The notes under the pieces were generated by a model, which made no database searches, was not told the origin of the DNA, and saw only the letters and a list, made by a program, of their open reading frames with translations. 64,000 nucleotides of DNA from contig OZ004581.1 in NCBI GenBank assembly GCA_963924555.1, positions 5,495,338 through 5,559,337 on the forward strand. Direction: 5' to 3'. Made by a program: the position numbers and the translations under genes. The DNA is from Crambe crambe. Its lineage: Eukaryota > Porifera > Demospongiae > Poecilosclerida > Crambeidae. Positions 11,421-23,139 of this stretch are shown piece after piece (position 1 is the first letter of the stretch; each line of letters opens with the position of its first letter).

Positions 11421-11934
11421 ACCAACCACACAAGTCATCAGAGTTGACATAGCTTTATGTGGTCCCACCATCTAAAGAACTTGTGGGCTGTCTCAGAGAT
11501 AAGTAATAGATACTCCTGAGTAGGGACTGGCACATTATGCTTTTTTGCTTAATTCCAGCTGTATAAAGTCATTATTCTTTTTTTACTGACCTATTATTCT
11601 TTATTATGCTCGTACCTGATGTCATAAGCATTGAAAGACTACATAAATAGCTATTTGCAATCTCACTTTTGGTCAAGGCTAGCTAGTTTAGGCACACATG
11701 ATAAATAGATTCAAGATCAACCATGGAGTTCACTTTCGATAACCTATTATGCCAGTATTATGCTTCCTGCTTTATTATTCCCAAAACTATGCTGGCAGAA
11801 TGTGCCAGTCCCTACTCCTGAGGCACATTCACTGGCTGTAATTGATCACATTTCCCCCATCTCACACATGGTTGCTATAGATAAATGTAATTAAAGTGCC
11901 TCTTTCGAAATCTTTCAGCTAATTATAGACAAGA

Positions 11935-14900
11935 GCATGTCTTTCAGGATGCAGGGTTGATGATTTAGTGTGGGATCAGAATGTGTGAGAACCCAATGTG
12001 TCCAGTAGTTCCAGGATTATATTTCATACATTTGAAATGAGGTTCAATGCAAGGACTTAATTGTAATGACAGTCTCTTATTGGATATTTTCCAGTCCATT
12101 CCTTCATTTTCCCCTTATCTGACACAATTTCAATGATTAGATAATCATGTGCAGATGTACATACATGATGAGAGTGTCCTGCAATGTGCTTCTGCTTCTG
12201 GTTGAAGCTGTACACTAATCATGAGGTAGATATAGATTCTACTACTCTAAATGTGGAAAGTGCTCTGCAAAGAAAACTCCAGTGATACCTAGCTTAACCC
12301 TATCAAAGGAGAGAAGTAATAGGTCAGCGTGTGGCTAGTGCCAGCAAATGGAAAAGAATGCTCCCAGACACACTCACTCTGTCAAGACAACATTCCATAA
12401 TCAGATGGGTGGATCACTGGTAGCTAGTCTCACAATGATCCTCACAAACTAGAATTTACTGCACCATTTGAATGCCTGGGAACTATCCCCATTATTATTA
12501 TGTCTCCGTGGGTCTAATAGTAGGAATTGCTGGAAGAGCCGGAAAGAGCTTCACACAGGTCAATGTGCATCATGGAAGGACTTTCTGTACTCTTGGTCCC
12601 TCCACCTCTGTGTTATACTACTAGTGTGTCTACCCTTTACCCAATCATGGTGGTGCAGTGAATGTATGCTGGAGAGAATCCATTTGGTACACTACAGACT
12701 GAGAGCACTCTAACCTTTCAACCCTTGCAGGCTCTCTCCCATAAGAGTTGTTGATCTCTATGCTATTTGCATTCACTTGATCCCGTTATAATAAATAAAT
12801 TTGCTCTAATTTCACCACCAGCAGAGAGCTGATCACTCACTCTATGAGCTGAAATTATTCAATTTTGGTTAGGAATTTAGAGAGTGATAGCTGTTATATT
12901 GAACGGTCAAGGGATGCCATGGACATAGACATACTGAGCTGTTCAAATCAGCAATTATGGTCTGAGGAGGAGGATGATAGTTGTCAACAGAAAGTGGAAC
13001 ATCGACAACGTGTGATGAAATCCTCCGGCATGGATGATAAAACCATCAATTTTTGTGTTGGTGAGTGAAGCATTTGAGTACCCCTTTGCTCAGGCTATGA
13101 GTCTTTAGGAAATAATCAATGTATACTTGAAATAAACAGCTACCCAGATAAATATCCCAATCATGCTGTAGTGTTTCATGGAGATGGCTATAAAGGGGTG
13201 TGGCAAACTACATCACCAAAAACAGTAGAAAATAATTTTACAGGTAATTAATTTGTTGCCCTCATCTTTGATAAACAAACATGTCATATTGTCACTAGTG
13301 TCTTTGTGTTTAGCTGTCCACCAATGCACTCAGGTCCTCAACACCTCCCCTCCCCCTAGCCCTCTTCCCAAATGGTACCCCACCCTCCTTTGTCTCCTCA
13401 CTGTTGATAAACAAACCTGTAGTTGTGGGTTGCATTGCCTTATATGCATCATGTGGTACCACTGAACATCAAAAAGGTGGGGGGTTCTTTATCTCTTGAA
13501 ATGTATGTTTCCTTTCAGCCTGATATATACCAGTAGGGAGAAGCTGTACATTTGATCATTCGATGCTAAGTACATTCATAATGGTGGATATGTAGTGGTG
13601 TGAAGTTCTGTTATAGCCCCTCCACCTCCCTGAGACCCTCTGTACCTGTTAATACATCCATCAGGTTCTTGATATGTAGCAGTAGAGAGGCATGCTGGTA
13701 GGTGGAGGGAACTCCTGCTCTTATAATGGCAGGCCAGATGTTAGTATTCCAATCCCCAGCTGGTGGATATGAACCCTCACATGACCCCTAGATGCTTATC
13801 CTGATAACTCCACACTTATAATGGTAGACATGTAGACTCTAACAATCCCTCCACCTAAACCCCTTATACTTTGACCTCCCTTTTCCCTTATACACACATG
13901 AATGATTGCACTCCATCAGATTCTCTAGTTGTTGTGTTAACCTCAGGTCTGCATGTTCATCCACTATGTATAAAAAAGATCTCCGCTTTTAGCAGTGGTT
14001 TTATTCTTCCAGTGAAATAGCAAACAGCTCAGAGCTATGTGTCATCAGATAAAAGGGATGATACCCCAGTTTGTTCCTGAGTTATACTTAATTGAATTTT
14101 ACATCTCATGTACATTTTATATGTAGTTTGTAAACTTTACAAGCATTTAATGTTTTGCACGATAAGACCCCTTTTCTCAAGTACTATCACATATGTCTCC
14201 ATATTTGCCATGGTAACCTTAAAGTGGGTGGAAGTGTCAGTTGTAGTGGGTGGTTATTGGAATCTGGACAGTGTTTTCATGGCAAGTGTATCTGACTGTG
14301 GTGGATGGTAGGTGTGTCAGTAATGGTATCATCCACCCCTCAACTAGCATTTATTGTGCTTCACCGTCTCTTAATGATTCATCTAACATGCTGGAGAGAA
14401 TCCATTTGGCACACTAAATGCATGAAAGCATTCAAGCCTGTGACTGTTCAAGTGTTGTATTAGCATAGAGACTATACCTACCAATGCTGATAATGATCAT
14501 TACATATCATACTTAATCTGTTCCTGTCCTCCTGAGGAGGAGGTTGAGTGGGACATGGTCATGCTGTTGTACTGTTCTTTAAAATCTAACTGTTGAGTTT
14601 TTTTGTAATTAATTGAGTCTTGGATAAAAAAGTAGAGGTACATAATTTGTAGCATGTGACTGTGTGTAGAGGAGAAAGGTTTCTGTTAGACTGGTACTAG
14701 CAAAAATGGGGTGTGACATCACAATTTAATAGGTACGTAGTTTTCTACCCCTCATGCACTGTTGATGGACAAACATGTCAAGTTCTGGGGACCACTTGTG
14801 TCCTTGTGTTTATGGTCCAGACAGGTCCACTAATGGGGTCGATGCAATTTAGAAGCAATCCCCTCCCCCGTCCCAGATGGAGCCCCACCTTCCCTCAACT

Positions 14901-15245
14901 CAGCCTGCAGTGAATGGTTATGCAATTAAACACTCCGGTTCTCAACCCTCCCCTACCCCTCTTTCCAGATGGAGCACCACAATCATCTCCAAGTGCATGT
15001 TTCAGAGACATGCCTGCAGTGAATGATTCACCCCCCACTGTTGATATTGCATTGCTTATAAAAGTGGCTTGCTCACAAGGCACTTCAAAGAGAGTGGGGT
15101 TCTTGATCTTACATAATACTTGGCTTCTTCTTTTGAGCCTGACATGTAGCAGTAGAGAGGTGTGCTGGTAGGTGGAGGGAGAAGCTGTACAATGCTAAAC
15201 AATGTCCAGTACACTCATAATAATGGTGGATATGTAAGTTCTGAC
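11935..15245. repeat. Segmental duplication, copy A (about 3.3 kb)
   Basis: Collinear with 23140-26432 over most of its length. Anchors in both: AGGATGCAGGGTTGATGATT, GCACCATTTGAATGCCTGGG, TCATGGAAGGACTTTCTGTA, CAAACTACATCACCAAAAA, CCTCAACACCTCCCCTCCCC and GTGCTGGTAGGTGGAGGGAG. Copies differ by many short insertions and deletions. A block near 12763-12930 is inverted relative to copy B. The first 300 bp also occur a third time at 16497-16805. Most open frames inside are not conserved between copies, which argues against them being genes. Confidence 0.85.
12873..13060 (+). CDS. Isolated exon-like open frame, no known family
   Basis: An open frame of about 62 codons lies between a possible acceptor (TTTTGGTTAG) and a good donor (GTGAGT), with phases 2 and 1. 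It is acidic and polar (LWSEEEDDSCQQKVEHRQ). The sibling segment at 24168-24450 is broken: its first third is inverted and the rest carries deletions and a T run. So if this was an exon, the second copy is a pseudo-exon. No family is recognised and no partner exon with a fitting phase was found nearby. It could equally be a chance frame. Confidence 0.25.
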
Positions 15246-15410
15246 CTGTGATGAGGCATTATTGCCATGGTAACCTTAAAGTGGGTGTTGCATTGTATTG
15301 GGTGATGAATGTTATGAGTGTATCATGACAGTGTTTTATCTGATCTGAGTAATGTCTGTATCTGTTCATCTGACTCAACTCTATTTTTTTAGGTGGGCCA
15401 TTGGCATTTA

Positions 15411-15438
15411 CCCCCCCCCCCCCCCCCCCTCCCCCCCC
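15411..15438. repeat. Poly(C) tract, 19 C + T + 8 C
   Basis: Runs directly into a T run and a CACAGTAC motif. Read on the minus strand the order is similar to the poly(G) block at 8013, suggesting the same repeat family in opposite orientation. Confidence 0.8.
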
Positions 15439-15696
15439 AATTTTTTTTTTCCAAAAAACAACTATTTACACAGTACACATGCAATGTCCTGATGTGTGAC
15501 CTTTAGCCACTCATTCACAAGGGTTTCTTTCAGGATTTACCCAAGGGGAGCAGTTATATCCGTGTGCTTGCATGCGGAAAAATTTTTGGCCTGACATGCC
15601 CACTTTTGCTTAACCACACCCTTTCATGCCTACATATGTATAGTCAATGGATCCATTACCTCCTATCAATAATAATTATATATACAGAGGAAGCTA

Positions 15697-15753
15697 TACC
15701 AGCTCTAAAGGTGAATCTATCTATGCCTATAAAACTTACCTTTAGAGCTGGTA
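15697..15753. repeat. Short hairpin
   Basis: TACCAGCTCTAAAGGT is followed about 25 bases later by its exact reverse complement ACCTTTAGAGCTGGTA. No flanking transposon features. Confidence 0.7.
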
Positions 15754-16496
15754 CAAATTCTTAGATGGAAGATGGAAGAGTAGAAGGCTTGTTGTATAGC
15801 TAGTAACTATATGTCCAATAAATGCCCTCTGATATAGAATGATGTCAAGAGTCTCCATCCTGACTTGCACACCCATGCAGACTAAATATTTTGAAGAAGA
15901 GCCCAGAGAGAACACTTCTTTGCACTACATGTACACATGATGAGTAATGAGATGATATGAGGACTTTCTTGTGTTTATGTAGGAGTTCCTGGGAGAGCTG
16001 GTTCATAGAGGATATTCCTGGAATCACCACTACTGGCATAATGTGACCCATACTGAATCCTATTGGATGATGTAATATCAGCTATTTGGCATATTCCATA
16101 TGTAAGTTTTCTTCACCATGATTATTATTGCATAGAAGAAAAACAGGGACTGGCTGGCTATTCATGCTTATGAATGCATACTTGCTAGCACCCAAATATT
16201 ATGTCTTATGGCCCTGAATACAAGTCTTCAAGATAGTGAAGCCATGTCCATCTTGTGAACTCTAACCAGTGTCAGATGTGTATCAAGAAGTGGGGGTAGC
16301 CTGTCTTTATCAAAAAGGGGTGTGGCAAGCCACATCACAATAAATTATTTTCCATCGTTGTTTATAGTCCAGACTTTGAGAAGTGACTTTTTCTGTAATT
16401 GTCCTTCCAGTATTAATAATATGTTAATTCTCACAATTAAAGTACCTCTTTAATACATATCAATTTTTTAAATAACAGTTTGAATGATAAGACTGG

Positions 16497-16805
16497 ATTT
16501 CTTCAGGATGCAGGGTTGATGATTTAGTGTGGGATCAGAATGTGTGAGAACCCAACGTGTCTTATAATTCCAGGATTATATTTCATACATTTGAAATGAG
16601 ACTCAATGCAAGGACTTAATTGCAATGACAGTCTCTTATTGGATATTTTCCAGTCCATTCCTTCATTTGCCCACAATTTCAAAACCCTACAATGATTAGG
16701 TAATCATGTGTAGATGTACAAGTGTTACTGCATGTCCTGTAGTAATATGCTTCTGCTTCTGGTTGAAGCTGTACACTAATCATCAGGTAGATAGATTCTA
16801 CTACT
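16497..16805. repeat. Third copy of the duplication's left end
   Basis: Shares AGGATGCAGGGTTGATGATT, GTGTGGGATCAGAATGTGTG, CAGTCTCTTATTGGATATTT and GAAGCTGTACACTAATCAT with 11940-12245 and 23150-23440, then diverges completely. It marks one boundary of the duplicated unit. Confidence 0.8.
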
Positions 16806-16889
16806 CTACATATCACCCATATATAGGGGGTGGGCAATTTATTCAGTAGTTGCCTAGTAACTTTAGGGGTTTTCCCTGGGGAATCACTG

Positions 16890-17065
16890 AACAAGGTTGC
16901 AGGAGGACCAATACTACCAGGATGTTTCCCCATATTGTCCTCCCAATCATGTATATGCTCTACCCTTCTGGGTGGTATGACTTCTGCTGGATTGTCTGTT
17001 ATGGGGGGCACATTCGGGTCTTAGCCCTCCCTGTCAGACGTTATAACATGTTGGAGTTATAACAT
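16890..17065. repeat. Repeat with direct copy at 18600 and inverted copy at 20310
   Basis: The words GGTTGCAGGAG, ATATGCTCTACCCTTCTG and TGACTTCTGCTGG recur directly at 18602-18680. Their reverse complements (CCAGCAGAAGTCACACCAC, GGGTATAGAGCATAT) lie at 20310-20480, which also holds the reverse complement of CCTCCCTGTCAG. Confidence 0.7.
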
Positions 17066-17276
17066 GTTGGAGCCCAATCAGAGATGCAAAGCACTGTATA
17101 CATGTAGTCTAAATTCTCACTCAGAGTATACTTATCTCTACCAGACGAGGATATTGGTTTACTTCCATTATCTCCTCATCAGGCACCTGTTCCAGTTTAT
17201 GTGATTGAAGTAAAACACGCACACCCTATTTGTAGAGGTCCTAACAGTCAGTGTCGGTCACTGTCCATTGGTGGAA

Positions 17277-17345
17277 GTGTCTGGACTATCTCAGGGACCA
17301 TTGCTCATTTCAAAGCCTTAACTAGCACTCAATCTCTTAATTTTT
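17277..17345. repeat. Repeat with copies at 20060-20130 (direct) and 18755-18835 (inverted)
   Basis: GTGTCTGGACTATCTCAGGG and AACACTCAATCTCT-like words are shared with 20060-20130; 18755-18835 reads the reverse complement. Together with the 16890 family this points to a rearranged, partly inverted block. Confidence 0.65.
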
Positions 17346-17577
17346 AATGCAACCTTCACATACTGTTCAGTTGTTCATGCTCCATAATATATAAGTGAAG
17401 TAATACAACCCTCACATACTGTGCTTTCACTTCAGTTGTCCATGCTCCAAGAATATTAAGTTAAGTGAGTTTCACATACAGCATGAAGTACAAGACCCAT
17501 ACATAGATTCACACCAACATCTGCAAAATTTGATAAGCCCCGATCTGCAGTCTGACCAGGATATTGGTTTCCTTCCA

Positions 17578-17748
17578 TGTACAGTGAATTGCAAGTTGGT
17601 TGTCCAAATGTAAAGTGCAAATTGAAACTTGCATCTATTGAGGAAAAACCACACATCTATTCAGGAACAGCCTCAAGTTTACACAGCTCTTTTAGATTTT
17701 GCATCTTACATTGGACAACCAACTCACAATTCACTGTAAACTCTCTAA
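17578..17748. repeat. Imperfect inverted repeat
   Basis: TACAGTGAATTGCAAGTTGG on the left pairs with CCAACTCACAATTCACTGTA on the right, arms of roughly 40 bp and a loop of about 85 bp. It may be a small MITE remnant. Confidence 0.6.
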
Positions 17749-18339
17749 TGTGTTTGGTGCACAATATAGAGTTTACATGGGAGTTAGCAAGACTTGGAAA
17801 TGGGCCAGGAGGACACTCCCACATTCATGGGAACAGACATAGTAACCGTGTGGTCACAAAAGAATAACCATAAATTTCCAGTGTGATACATAGAGTTTCA
17901 ATGGGACTATATGAAATGCATTGTTTCTCTGGAATGAAGTATAGAACTGGGCCTAAAATTTGCATACAGCTATTATCTGAATAGGTGAACAAATTTACAT
18001 TTGGATTTATCGATACCTATTCTAGAACTTCATTTAGCAAGCCATGTAGTCACCACTAATGTTGCCAATATCAACAAAAGCTCACGTAGATTTATAATAA
18101 GAAATGGCTGACCAAAAATCAGCCACTGAGAAATAGTTTTTTATACTTTGAGAGCGATGAAGCTTGGGTAAGAATTGTCCTTTCTATTTGGTATGTGTGG
18201 TAGTGTTATAGTGTGTCTTAGTCATGTGGAGTTTCAAGTCCTTAGCATCAGTAGTTTGGAGATAGCAACCATGTGTGGGCAGTATGTCTGACCACCCTTA
18301 ATAATAATGACATCACTCTGTCTTGTTGTCATTGCACAC

Positions 18340-18480
18340 TTTTCTCATGTCTCTAGAGTGTCTGTATTGAGATGTGGCTACTCCATTCAGTCACCTCATT
18401 AGAGTGCACATTCCATACTCAGTCCAAAGAGTGTTCCTGTACCCAATGTGTTTGTTTCCAACAAAATGATGTAGTATCCA
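18340..18480. repeat. Direct repeat, sibling at 19155-19262
   Basis: Both contain CTAGAGTGTCTGT, TTGAGATGTGG, TCACCTCATTAGAGT and ACATTCCATACT followed by AATGTGTTTGTTTCCAA, in the same order. Confidence 0.7.
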
Positions 18481-21232
18481 CTTGTGAGACCTATATACCT
18501 ATTCGCTCAAGCCTCAAAGTGTTTGAAGGTGTTAGAATAAGATTAAAGGTTAAAGGTTGTCCATTCTTACTGGCACTTTGTATTGAATAAGCTGTTCTTA
18601 GGGTTGCAGGAGCCATATAGCCCTCCCAGTTATGCAATAATATGCTCTACCCTTCTGTAGTGTGACTTCTGCTGGGCCAGTAGTGTAGTGGGTTGTATGA
18701 CCTAGCTATGCATGGCTAGCTTCATGATGTATGTGAAGGTTGCATTAATAACTTTTTGTGATTGAGAGATTGAGTTTTAGTTAAGACTAAGCATGCAGTG
18801 GTCCTTGAGATAGTCCAGGCAGTGGTTTATTACTGCACTAGCTTTTAGGACCTCTACATATCAGGAAGATTTGGCAGTTTTGAACTGGCCTAGGAAATCT
18901 AATCTACATCTTCCCATGAGACACTGTGGGGAGATAACCTTCAGCCATAGAATATTCTGGTGGGGGATTCTGAGTAGTAATGTGATCAGAGGTCTAGTTG
19001 AGTGAGAGTTTGAGCCAGCCATGGCTTGGAACTGAACAAGGAGAACACTCCATTGCTATGTGTAGTTACTCAGGAATTATTCCTTCATCATTGTTGGTAA
19101 TAGCTAATCCCTGCTTGTTGGAAGGGAGATCATTACTCCCTGAAATCTCCCTTTTCAGGTCCCTAGAGTGTCTGTGTTGAGATGTGGTTACTTTTCAATC
19201 ACCTCATTAGAGTACACATTCCATACTGGGTCCAACAATGTGTTTGTTTCCAAAAATTAACATTGTACCTCTCTTAGTATCAGTAATAAAATTATGTGCA
19301 TTCCAATAATTATTCTGCATGTATAGTTTATAGTTGGACATTTTCCCAGTCAATTTCTTCATTTTTGTCCTGCCCTTAAACTTAGAAACTATGTCCAGAC
19401 ATACAGTGATAGTGTGTCACTAATCATTTTGGTTATGAATATGCAGGGTGGGAGGCATAACTAGGGGCGGAGTGACAAAAAATGAAGTGGTCAGGTATTT
19501 TGACTACATGGTGCGCCAGGTGAGTCTCAGACTCTGAGGCATGCCACCCAGAAAGGTTTTTTAGAGCTTTTTAGTAAATTGAAACTGATGCATTCTACAT
19601 CTTACATTAGCAAAATCAATTTTCATTCAGAGTGAGGTTAGGTTGAAACCTGACTAACCTAACCAGTCGCTCCGCCACTGAATTTAACTTCAGTCCTATC
19701 TTATGCGCCGAAAGTCTTGATGCCCTGCTTAGCTGCATAGTTGCTGCTACACCTACTGAAATCCATATGCATGTGACCTTCATGAAGTTTCTTGCAAGGG
19801 CCATACATAGATAACACAGCCTACCACACCAACAGCTGATAACCCTCCAACCATATTCCCACTCAGAATACCACACCAAGATTATGGAGCACTGCATGAT
19901 CCTTCATGACGCAATGATGAAGGAGTAACAATGGCCTATGTGCATGAATGTAGGAGTAGCTCAAGCTCAGGCCATATAGTCTGACCACATTACCACCACA
20001 GTTGATTCAAGCAAAACACTCCAAGCCTTATTGATCCTGATCTGTATTCCACTGGTGAAGTGTCTGGACTATCTCAGGGACCACTGCTCATTTCAAAGTC
20101 TTAACTAACACTCAATCTCTCAATCACAAAAGTTATTATGCATGCATTATGAACGAATTTTGATAAGCCCAATCTACAGTCTATCCAAATTCCCACTCAG
20201 GGTACAATGTCTCTACCACACCAGGATATCGATAAGGGTCATCTCCCCATCAAGCAGTTGTGAAATTGTAGATTGGACTCCAGCTAAGGAGTTAACTCAT
20301 GTTATAATGACCCTCTAGAGTTCACCTGACAGGGAGGGCTGAGACCCTGTGAAACAGAATATGACCCCCACAACAAATGTATCATCTATCCAGCAGAAGT
20401 CACACCACCCAGGGTATAGAGCATATTATTGCATGAGTGGGAGGTCTATATGGCTCCTGCAACCCTAAGAACAGCTTATTCAGTGCAGAAAAAACCCCTA
20501 AAGTCCCACCAGTATTACTGCAACTAAATATTTCCTAAATTTAAAACTGGAACGGACAATCTTTTCAACACCTTCAAACACTTTGAGCCTATATGTAGGT
20601 CTTACATGCTTGCAGACTTGTCAGTGTAGCACTCGAAGGATTTATGGTTGTTGTTATTTCTTCTGTGTTTCTTATAAACTAAGCACCATAAACATTGCTG
20701 AGACAGTGATGGAGGAAGCAAATTTCCAATTATCATGTGTGGCTGCAAGCAAGGGAGTGGGTGTGGGAGAGGGATGTGCCTCCAAGCGTGGAAGCAAAAA
20801 ATAATACTGTTGAGCATCTCATGCTCGAGATATCTTAAGATACTGTAATAGCTTAAGATTTAAGATACAGTGATAGGGTTCTTTCTGAATAGTTATAATT
20901 ATCTTGCTTACCAAAAGTGGTAGGGCCAAAGCCCTACTGCTACCTCCATCCCTGTGAGAAGAATAAAGTCAATCGATCCTCTTTTCATCTTTCCTAAGAG
21001 ATCTCATTTCATACTCTTCAATTGAATACTTGCACATGTACTTGGCTAGAGAATGCTCCTTTGTGATGTCAAGGTTAAAATTGCCTGCAATTAGTACTGG
21101 GACCTCTAGCTTTCCAAGGAAATCAAAAAGCAAACAAGCAAAGTTAGCTGGTAGTTCTTTTCCACTTCTTTTACTGTAGTTGTGGACAGAGATGACTACG
21201 ACACTATAGACTTAATTGCCATTCTTTCCTTC

Positions 21233-21329
21233 AGCCAAACTATTTAACTGTACCTCACCATCTCCAGTACACAATTTCTATCCATGCTACATTGGCCAAT
21301 ATGGTGAGGCACAGTTAAATAGTTTGGCT
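21233..21329. repeat. Hairpin with about 28-bp arms
   Basis: AGCCAAACTATTTAACTGT followed by CCTCACCAT pairs with ATGGTGAGG followed by ACAGTTAAATAGTTTGGCT after about 42 bases. The pairing is close to perfect, so it is either recent or maintained. Confidence 0.75.
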
Positions 21330-22967
21330 ACACTTAGCCATAGATCAGGTTTAATGATTTTGAGATACAAGTTGAGATGATACGTGCTCTATATATGTTC
21401 TTGGGAAGATTGCAAGTATGGTTGAGTGGAACATCTCTCTTTGGGAGCAGAGAGTGTATGCAAAATAATGTTATTCCTCTGAGACACTGAAAGGAGTTTT
21501 TCAAGTAGACTGACATAACACCAAATCAAAATGTTCATCAAATAAAAATTTGAGGATTTCCTTTATGGATATCCTGAAATAACACACACACCCACTTGTG
21601 TTATGCTGCATGTAAAGTCTCATTCCATGGACTTATCCAGCAAGTATGTAGTTTAATAACTGTGGATGAGGAAATGATGAACAATATTTCACTTGCAATT
21701 CCATGCCTGTGTGTGGATAGGTTTTAAACACATCACATGTCAAGACTTGTTATTCTATAAATTTCTTGGTCATATTCAACAACAAAAATTAAATTATTAC
21801 CTTGTACAAAATAGTGTACAAGCTAATTACAAGTAAACTGTAACAATTAGCATTAAACTTGAATTATCTTTTTGAGATGATCTTTCCAAAATGCTTGTGT
21901 TATAATATCATTGGAGTTCATGTAGTCAGAGGATGCTGTTCGACAGGCTCACTTGTAAAGGTCTTCTCTAAAACAGTCACTTTACTGATCTTTGAAGTTC
22001 AGAAATTCAAGTCATGTTTCCACTGAAGTATTTTAGGGTATAGGAAACTTGCATGACCAATCAAAATTCAGGATCTCTTCTTTCTAGCCCTGCTCTGGAA
22101 TCTATGCCCTCAGGTACAATCCCTTGCTGCACTTATGATTAGGCCTTGGCAGGTTATATGCTATTCCTATAAAGTTGTGGTATACCTACATGTTTGTACG
22201 TAGGTCCCTCAGTAAGTAGGTCTTGCTGTTAATGAATGGGGAGGTTTATTATTATTTTATCTCATTCTAATCTTGCAGTTTCTTTTAGCATGCACACTTG
22301 CCCCACAATGCTTGCATTTCCCTAATGTACGACAGATATGTCCTGCACCCCTCCATTGCAGCCATATATATGCCTGGAGTGCTACCACATGATACAATGC
22401 ATCCATATAAGGCAATGCAATACCCACAATGACATAATCATTTGTTTATCAACAAGAGGGATTCAGCTCAGTAGAGAGGTGTACTGGCGTATAGAAGCTT
22501 TCCCTGATGGAACATTGATCTAATCACTCATAATGGAGGATATGTAGTTCTGTTATGACTCTAGCAGTCCCTCCACCTTGATTCCTGAAACCCTCGTACC
22601 TCTTCATACACTTGATGATGTATAGTGGGTCATGAATACACAATGTGTGGCATGATTGTATGTGTGTCATTATGAAAATTATTATCTCAATGTACTCAAC
22701 ATGTATAGTAGCAACTTAACTTATTTTAGTTGTCATTTCTTCCTCTTGACAGTCAGTGTAGCACTCAAAGGATTATGGTGAGTTATTTCTTCTGTCACTA
22801 TAAAAGGCACTTGAAGGTCGTGTGCTGACTCAAATGATCGAAGCACCGTCAACATCACCAAGTCAATCCTCTTTTTATCTTTCCTAAGGGGTTATTTTTA
22901 AATTGAATTTGGGGGAGGGGTTAAATGGAAGTATGAGTCTTTTGTTTTTTCACTACACAGTCATAGT

Positions 22968-23057
22968 GCATTTAGCAGTTGTCCTTAATAGTGACATCTT
23001 TGAGAAGTGACTGCATTTAGCAGTTGTCCTTAATAGTGACATCTTTGAGAAGTGACT
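22968..23057. repeat. Tandem duplication, 45-bp unit x 2
   Basis: The unit beginning GCATTTAGCAGTTGTCCTTA and ending AGAAGTGACT is present twice with no difference over its length. This indicates a very recent event or an assembly artefact. Confidence 0.8.
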
Positions 23058-23139
23058 TTTCGTAGTTGCCCTTCCTGTATTATAGACCTCTCTATGTGTA
23101 TTAAAATGCCCTCTTTAATTTTTCTAATAACAGTTTGAA

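Larger units (their letters stand above)
6657..11934. other. Gene-free block of diverged duplicated repeats
   Basis: No convincing gene is seen. Short open frames on both strands lack splice context and fall in repeats. The stretch is made of reused segments listed separately (7165-7525 with 8932-9231; 8395, 10078 and 11205 copies). Further pairs are about 9755-9870 with 10436-10590 (shared word AACTTGCCCCTTGGTTGGGT) and 9973-10000 with 11022-11042 (AGGGGAGGCAAGGAAGGCAA). Confidence 0.6.
15246..16496. other. Repeat-rich stretch without a gene
   Basis: Holds the C tract at 15411-15438, a short hairpin at 15697-15753 and a transposon-end-like block at about 15575-15640 (CCTGACATGCCCACTTTTGC then TTAACCACACCC) resembling sequences inside the elements at 32738 and 42397. 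No coding frame is supported. Confidence 0.5.
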
